Assembly (NCBI GenBank): GCA_902463835.1
Contig: CABQGZ010000074.1
Location: forward strand, 1-10,368
DNA from: an uncultured Lachnospiraceae bacterium
Lineage (GTDB): Bacteria; Bacillota; Clostridia; Lachnospirales; Lachnospiraceae
Reading direction: 5' to 3'
DNA length: 10,368 nt
Shown here: positions 6,699 through 10,368 of the stretch, piece by piece
Layout of the letters: every line of letters starts with the position of its first letter
How positions within the stretch are numbered: the first letter of the stretch is position 1
Notes under the pieces: model-generated
What the model was told of the DNA's origin: nothing
The model's input: only the letters and a program-made list of their open reading frames with translations
Databases searched by the model: none
Translations under genes and position numbers: made by a program

Positions 6699-7496
6699 CT
6701 ACAACAGATCGCAATCTTTTTCCACTCCGTATACTTCTATCTGTGTCAGTGCCGGATAGGGCGATGCATCCTTTGCCTTGATCAGCTTTCCCAATTCCAG
6801 CCAGTTGATCGTCTTCGGCTCCATGGTAAATACCTGAGCCTGATCCGTCTTTTCCAGCTTCACTGTCATCTTACTTTTATCTGAAAAGCTGACCTCGGCC
6901 TGCTCCCACCAGCTGTCATGGGGAAAATCAGCTCGCAGATACAGCACGATACGGTCTACCTTTACCATTCTTCCAAATTCAAGACGAATTCTGGCATCCC
7001 GCTGCTGATTGATTCCCCAGGAGCCGTAGGGCCATTCTCCATGACTGTGATTGACCGTGATTCCGTCAATTGCATTCTGCGCTGCGAAGACAGCTTCGCC
7101 CCTGGTCTCCACATTCGCCGTGACATGTGGGAAATAAGTATCGTTGGCGTGGTGATCCACAACACTGTAAGCCAGATTGCGGTATTGCTCTATCTCATAA
7201 GGCTTTGCACGTCTCGCCGACAGCAGATGCTTCTCTCCCATAAATGCTTTGGGGGACAGATTGAGCCGCTCCACCCCAAAAGGAATCGGATAACAAGCAT
7301 TTCCTTTCAAAAAGATCATAGATCTTCCCAGCGCGTCATCAACCTGAAACCAGTAATATTCGTCTGTCTCGGATGCCTCCAGAACAATCTTGTCACCCGG
7401 CTGATAGGTACGGACGCACATCAGGTTTACCTCTTCCTCCCCTTTCGCCACAGCAATCGTCTTCCATTCTTTATCATGTATCTTCAAGCACAGCAT
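6699..7496 (-). CDS. Putative intracellular F5/8 type C (discoidin) domain protein
   Basis: This is a 265-residue protein with no signal peptide or membrane segment. The N-terminal half (about 1-100) is a beta-rich region I do not recognise. The C-terminal half (about 107-258) reads as a discoidin/F5-8C fold: NLAYSVVDHH at its start, the AIDG core (142-145), GSWGINQQRDARIRLEFGRMVKVDRIVLYLRAD (160-190 region) and a closing TQIEVYG. Domains of this type normally bind sugars outside the cell, so a cytoplasmic copy in a uronate operon is unusual. It starts 17 bases after the kduD-type gene, with GGGGAG 8 bases before the ATG, so it is very likely co-transcribed. No catalytic motif is evident. It could be an enzyme subunit, a sugar-binding helper or an uncharacterised isomerase-like protein. 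The function is unknown. Confidence 0.8.
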   Translation of the reverse strand: MLCLKIHDKEWKTIAVAKGEEEVNLMCVRTYQPGDKIVLEASETDEYYWFQVDDALGRSMIFLKGNACYPIPFGVERLNLSPKAFMGEKHLLSARRAKPYEIEQYRNLAYSVVDHHANDTYFPHVTANVETRGEAVFAAQNAIDGITVNHSHGEWPYGSWGINQQRDARIRLEFGRMVKVDRIVLYLRADFPHDSWWEQAEVSFSDKSKMTVKLEKTDQAQVFTMEPKTINWLELGKLIKAKDASPYPALTQIEVYGVEKDCDLL

Positions 7497-7513
7497 ATTC
7501 TTCTCTCCCCAGT

Positions 7514-8320
7514 CTATTCCGGCTGCTTTCCTATATAAGCCAGGATTCCGCCGTCTACATAAAGGATCTGCCCGTTTACAAAATCAGACGCCTCCGAGGC
7601 GAGAAACACCGCCGGCCCCGTCAGATCTTCCGGTGTTCCCCAGCGTTCCGCCGGTGTTTTACTGATGATAAACCGGTCAAAGGGATGTCTGGAGCCATCC
7701 GGCTGAAGCTCCCTTAAAGGCGCTGTCTGAGGCGTTGCGATATAGCCGGGTCCGATGCCATTGCACTGGATATTATATTTTCCATATTCGGAAGCTATAT
7801 TTTTCGTCAGCATTTTCAAGCCGCCTTTTGCTGCCGCATACGCAGACACCGTCTCTCTTCCCAGTTCGCTCATCATAGAGCAGATATTTATGATCTTTCC
7901 GCCCCCCTTTTTCATCATGCCAGGCAGAACACTCTTTGCCACCAGGAACGGTGCGTTCAGATCCACATCGATGACCTGCCGGAACTCCTCCGCACTCATC
8001 TCGCACATGGGAATACGCTTGATGATCCCCGCATTGTTCACAAGGATATCGATGGTTCCCACTGTTTCCTGGATCTTTCGCACCATGGCCTGCACCTGTT
8101 CCTCCTTTGTCACATCACACACAAAGCCATATGCTTTGATTCCATTTTCTTCATACGCGGCAAGTCCTTTATCCACAAGCTCCTGTCTGATATCATTAAA
8201 AACGATGTTGGCCCCGGCCTGTGCATAGGCACTTGCAATTGCAAAGCCGATTCCATAAGATGCCCCCGTCACAAGAGCAACTTTCCCTTCCAATGAAAAC
8301 TTATTCTGAAAAACGCTCAT
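7514..8320 (-). CDS. kduD: KduD-type SDR (2-deoxy-D-gluconate 3-dehydrogenase / gluconate 5-dehydrogenase family)
   Basis: This is a classical short-chain dehydrogenase of 268 residues. It has the NAD(P)-binding TGASYGIG (18-25), NNAG (95-98), and the catalytic Ser148, Tyr161 and Lys165 in YAAAK. Near the C-terminus, RHPFDRFIISKTPAERWGTP and VDGGILAYIGKQP resemble the clostridial and Bacteroides proteins usually labelled gluconate 5-dehydrogenase. Because it sits 24 bases after kduI, the likely reaction is reduction of 2,5-diketo-3-deoxygluconate to 2-keto-3-deoxygluconate in the cytosol. Homology alone would also allow 5-ketogluconate reduction, so the KduD role rests on context. The best ribosome binding site, GAGGAG at 8333-8338, is 12 bases from the ATG, which is rather far and may mean modest translation. 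Confidence 0.88.
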   Translation of the reverse strand: MSVFQNKFSLEGKVALVTGASYGIGFAIASAYAQAGANIVFNDIRQELVDKGLAAYEENGIKAYGFVCDVTKEEQVQAMVRKIQETVGTIDILVNNAGIIKRIPMCEMSAEEFRQVIDVDLNAPFLVAKSVLPGMMKKGGGKIINICSMMSELGRETVSAYAAAKGGLKMLTKNIASEYGKYNIQCNGIGPGYIATPQTAPLRELQPDGSRHPFDRFIISKTPAERWGTPEDLTGPAVFLASEASDFVNGQILYVDGGILAYIGKQPE

Positions 8321-8344
8321 TTTTGTCTTTGTCTCCTCTCTGTC

Positions 8345-9220
8345 CTAGCGCAGATCCTCCATTGCCACGCCATCCATATCATCAAACGCCTGATTTTCTC
8401 CAACCATTCCCCAGATAAAGGTGTACGCTCTGGTACCGCTCCCCGCATGGATTGACCAACTGGGGGAAATCACTGCCTCCTCGTTCCTTACGACAATATG
8501 GCGGGTCTCCTCCGGTTCTCCCATATAGTGCATTACAAGGGCATCCTTCGGCATCTCAAAGTACAGATATACCTCCATGCGCCGATCATGCGTATGACAT
8601 GGCATGGTATTCCACACGCTTCCGGGCTTTAACTGTGTCATTCCCATCACCAGCTGGCAGCTTTCCACCTGTCCCGGAAGAATGTACTTGCAGATCACCC
8701 GATGGTTTGCATCCTCCAGAGAGCCCAGCTCCACCTTGTTCTCCTTCTTTACAATGACCACATCCTCCGCTGCCGTGCCCTCCGGCTTGATCAAAACGGT
8801 TGGATGCGTTCTATGCGCCGGCGCACTGTTCAGATAGAACTTTGCTGGCTCACTGCCGTCCCTGCTCTCAAAAGAAATGTCTCTTGTCCCCATTCCAATG
8901 TACATTCCCTCTTTAAATCCTACCTCATATCTTTTTCCGTCTACCGTAATAACGCCGGCGCCGCCAATGTTAATGACGCCAAGCTCTCTTCTCTCCAAAA
9001 AATACTCCGCCCGAAGCTCAGCCCCGGCCGTCAATGCAAGCTTCTTTGATACCGGAGTAGCCGCTCCCGTGATAATGCGGTCAATATGACTGTATACCAG
9101 CTTGATCTCATCCGCGCGAAACAGCTCCTGGATCAAAAATTCTTCCCGCAATCGTTCTGCCCCGTAATGCTTGACGTCCCTGGGGGATGCCGCTGTTCTT
9201 GTTTCCATTGTTTTATTCAT
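8345..9220 (-). CDS. kduI: 4-deoxy-L-threo-5-hexosulose-uronate ketol-isomerase
   Basis: KduI isomerises 4-deoxy-5-keto-uronate, the spontaneous product of unsaturated uronic acids, into 2,5-diketo-3-deoxygluconate for KduD. The protein is a cupin of 291 residues. Its N-terminal segment, REEFLIQELFRADEIKLVYSHIDRII (25-50), is typical. The zinc ligands are all present: His209 and His211 (CHTH), Glu216 and His258 (SIHAGSG). The 49-residue spacing from first to last His equals that in E. coli KduI. The ATG at 9220 overlaps the end of the upstream gene by 8 bases (ATGAATAA), with GAGG 6 bases before it. A second ATG at 9208 is also possible and would give 287 residues, closer to the usual 278. 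The overlap suggests translational coupling. Confidence 0.95.
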   Translation of the reverse strand: MNKTMETRTAASPRDVKHYGAERLREEFLIQELFRADEIKLVYSHIDRIITGAATPVSKKLALTAGAELRAEYFLERRELGVINIGGAGVITVDGKRYEVGFKEGMYIGMGTRDISFESRDGSEPAKFYLNSAPAHRTHPTVLIKPEGTAAEDVVIVKKENKVELGSLEDANHRVICKYILPGQVESCQLVMGMTQLKPGSVWNTMPCHTHDRRMEVYLYFEMPKDALVMHYMGEPEETRHIVVRNEEAVISPSWSIHAGSGTRAYTFIWGMVGENQAFDDMDGVAMEDLR

Positions 9221-10368
9221 TCCTTTCCTCTGAATTCTTTACTCCCAAAAGAAGTAAATTGTATCTCTCATCGTATACCACACTCTTTCCGTCTTTCCAG
9301 GAATCTCCCAAATCAAAGGACTCCGGACTCACAAATACATTCAGCATCTGCTTTGCATTATGATGGGGTCCCAACAGATTCCGATTGCTGCTGGTAAATG
9401 TGATTTCAATCTCGTTATCACCAGCCTTGGCATATTTGCTGATATCCAAATGATCCGTAAGCAGCAATCTGCCTGCTGCCTGCCCATTTACTGTCACATC
9501 TGCCAGACTCCACGTACCAGGAATCTTCAAAATTGTATCCTTAGAGGTCAGCCGGATCGTTTGCCTTACCGACATTTTTCCCCGAAAAAACGGAAATCCT
9601 TCTCTTACCGGCTCTGTGATCTTTTGTGGACTCTGCCCCACATAAAAATTCTTTCCTCTGACAGTTCCATCCTCAGCTGCCTCCAATGGCTCCTCTGTAT
9701 AGACACCAAAATTTCCGCATAGATATATCGGCTCCAGTTCGCAATCATACACCAGCTTGTTTTTCAGACTTTCTGTCACATTTTCTCCAAACAACGCGTA
9801 ATATACTTCTTCACACCCATGCCAGTTCACCTTCACCTTAAATGTATTTCTGCCCTTGCGCACATAGGAGGTAATCTTACCGCATAGAATATCCGGATCC
9901 AATTCAGACTGCTCCGCAATCTGTATCATGTGTTCATTGAGCCAACAGCACTCCGCCTTTGCACACTCTGCCCAAAGGGATATCTGGTTCGGGATTTCGC
10001 GCACTTCAAATGTATAGCGAAAATAAATACTTCCTGCGAACCGTTCCTGCAATAATTTCTGAAACAGTCCGGGACAATAGTAAAAATCGGAGAATTCTTT
10101 CCCATCTACCGAATATTGTACCTGATCCACCGTCAGATAATTATTTTCAAAAGAAACCTGCGCCTTGTCTAATTCAAATACAGTAACTGGCATATGCCTC
10201 CTCTGACACTGGCTGTCAATCTCCTGCTCTGTCATTTTGTCCTTGCGTAAAAACAGGATTCTCGACTCTCCTGGTTCAAGATGTATATGAAAGTCTGTCA
10301 CTTTTGTCTCCCAGCTCTCCAGATCAAGTTCCTCAAAGCTTTGTGCTTCCTTACAGATGAAGGTATGG
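9213..10368 (-). CDS. Large glycoside-hydrolase-like protein, C-terminal part (5' end outside window)
   Basis: The reading frame is open to the window edge, so the gene begins outside. The GTG at 10301 is better read as an internal valine: upstream codons continue sensibly (SFEELDLESWETK) and no ribosome binding site precedes it. About 385 residues are visible. Counting from that GTG, residues about 70-200 form one beta-rich segment (FYYCPGLFQKLL, SIYFRYTFEV). Residues about 240-330 form a jelly-roll like the sugar-binding domains of GH2-type enzymes: GFPFFRGKMSVRQTIRL, DVTVNGQAAGRLL, LDISKYAKAGDNEIEI. NRNLLGPHH (306-314) follows. These patterns occur at the C-termini of large beta-galactosidase- or rhamnosidase-like proteins (GH2, GH78 or GH106 types), so the family is not settled. 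The catalytic domain is not in the window. Its stop overlaps kduI, so it belongs to the same operon. No export signal can be judged. Confidence 0.75.
   Translation of the reverse strand, partial: HTFICKEAQSFEELDLESWETKVTDFHIHLEPGESRILFLRKDKMTEQEIDSQCQRRHMPVTVFELDKAQVSFENNYLTVDQVQYSVDGKEFSDFYYCPGLFQKLLQERFAGSIYFRYTFEVREIPNQISLWAECAKAECCWLNEHMIQIAEQSELDPDILCGKITSYVRKGRNTFKVKVNWHGCEEVYYALFGENVTESLKNKLVYDCELEPIYLCGNFGVYTEEPLEAAEDGTVRGKNFYVGQSPQKITEPVREGFPFFRGKMSVRQTIRLTSKDTILKIPGTWSLADVTVNGQAAGRLLLTDHLDISKYAKAGDNEIEITFTSSNRNLLGPHHNAKQMLNVFVSPESFDLGDSWKDGKSVVYDERYNLLLLGVKNSEERNE

Noticed and set aside
10299..10301. GTG as the start of the last gene
   Set aside because: The frame stays open to the window edge with plausible protein sequence upstream, and no ribosome binding site precedes it, so it is probably an internal valine.
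1..10368. CRISPR array, tRNA or rRNA genes
   Set aside because: No regularly spaced direct repeats, and no cloverleaf or rRNA-like sequence was noticed on either strand.

Overview
The window looks like a chromosomal piece of a low-to-mid GC Gram-positive gut-type clostridium, most likely a Lachnospiraceae-like member of the Bacillota. The reasons are a class III (Firmicutes-type) fructose-1,6-bisphosphatase, strong AGGAGG ribosome binding sites, a sortase-anchored surface enzyme, and a clostridial-style uronate operon. This placement is inference. No rRNA or marker gene is present to fix the species. Every convincing gene lies on the minus strand, so transcription runs from high to low coordinates.

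Region 10368-6699 is the distal part of a carbohydrate operon. It starts with the C-terminal part of a large glycoside-hydrolase-like protein that runs off the window. KduI follows and overlaps it by 8 bases. Next come a KduD/gluconate-5-dehydrogenase-type SDR and a small protein with no signal peptide that carries a discoidin (F5/8 type C) domain. KduI and KduD convert the 4-deoxy-5-keto-uronate released by polysaccharide lyases and unsaturated uronyl hydrolases into 2-keto-3-deoxygluconate. The operon therefore feeds acidic-glycan breakdown products (pectin, rhamnogalacturonan or a host glycosaminoglycan) into central metabolism.

Region 6698-3338 has its own promoter (perfect TATAAT, weak -35) and one large gene. 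The gene encodes a secreted, cell-wall-anchored, GH99/WbsX-like enzyme of 1081 residues. It has two tandem CBM4/9-like modules, two tandem F5/8C modules, a C-terminal catalytic-type domain with an ExxE pair, and a proline-rich stalk ending in an SPKTG sortase signal. A strong hairpin terminator at 3294-3327 closes it.

Region 3268-432 is housekeeping. A good sigma-A promoter drives dapB (lysine/diaminopimelate synthesis) and fbp (class III fructose-1,6-bisphosphatase), probably as a two-gene operon.

Region 431-1 holds no convincing gene. It is almost entirely one very long, imperfect palindrome (about 8-431) that abuts the fbp stop codon. It includes perfect 27-base and 26-base inverted matches, equal or near-equal spacers and a small GGCTGC-AAAA-GCAGCC hairpin at the centre. 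The two arms are related as DNA, but their shared blocks lie in different reading frames. This suggests a structured RNA or palindromic mobile repeat rather than a protein gene, and it is the most unexplained feature of the window.
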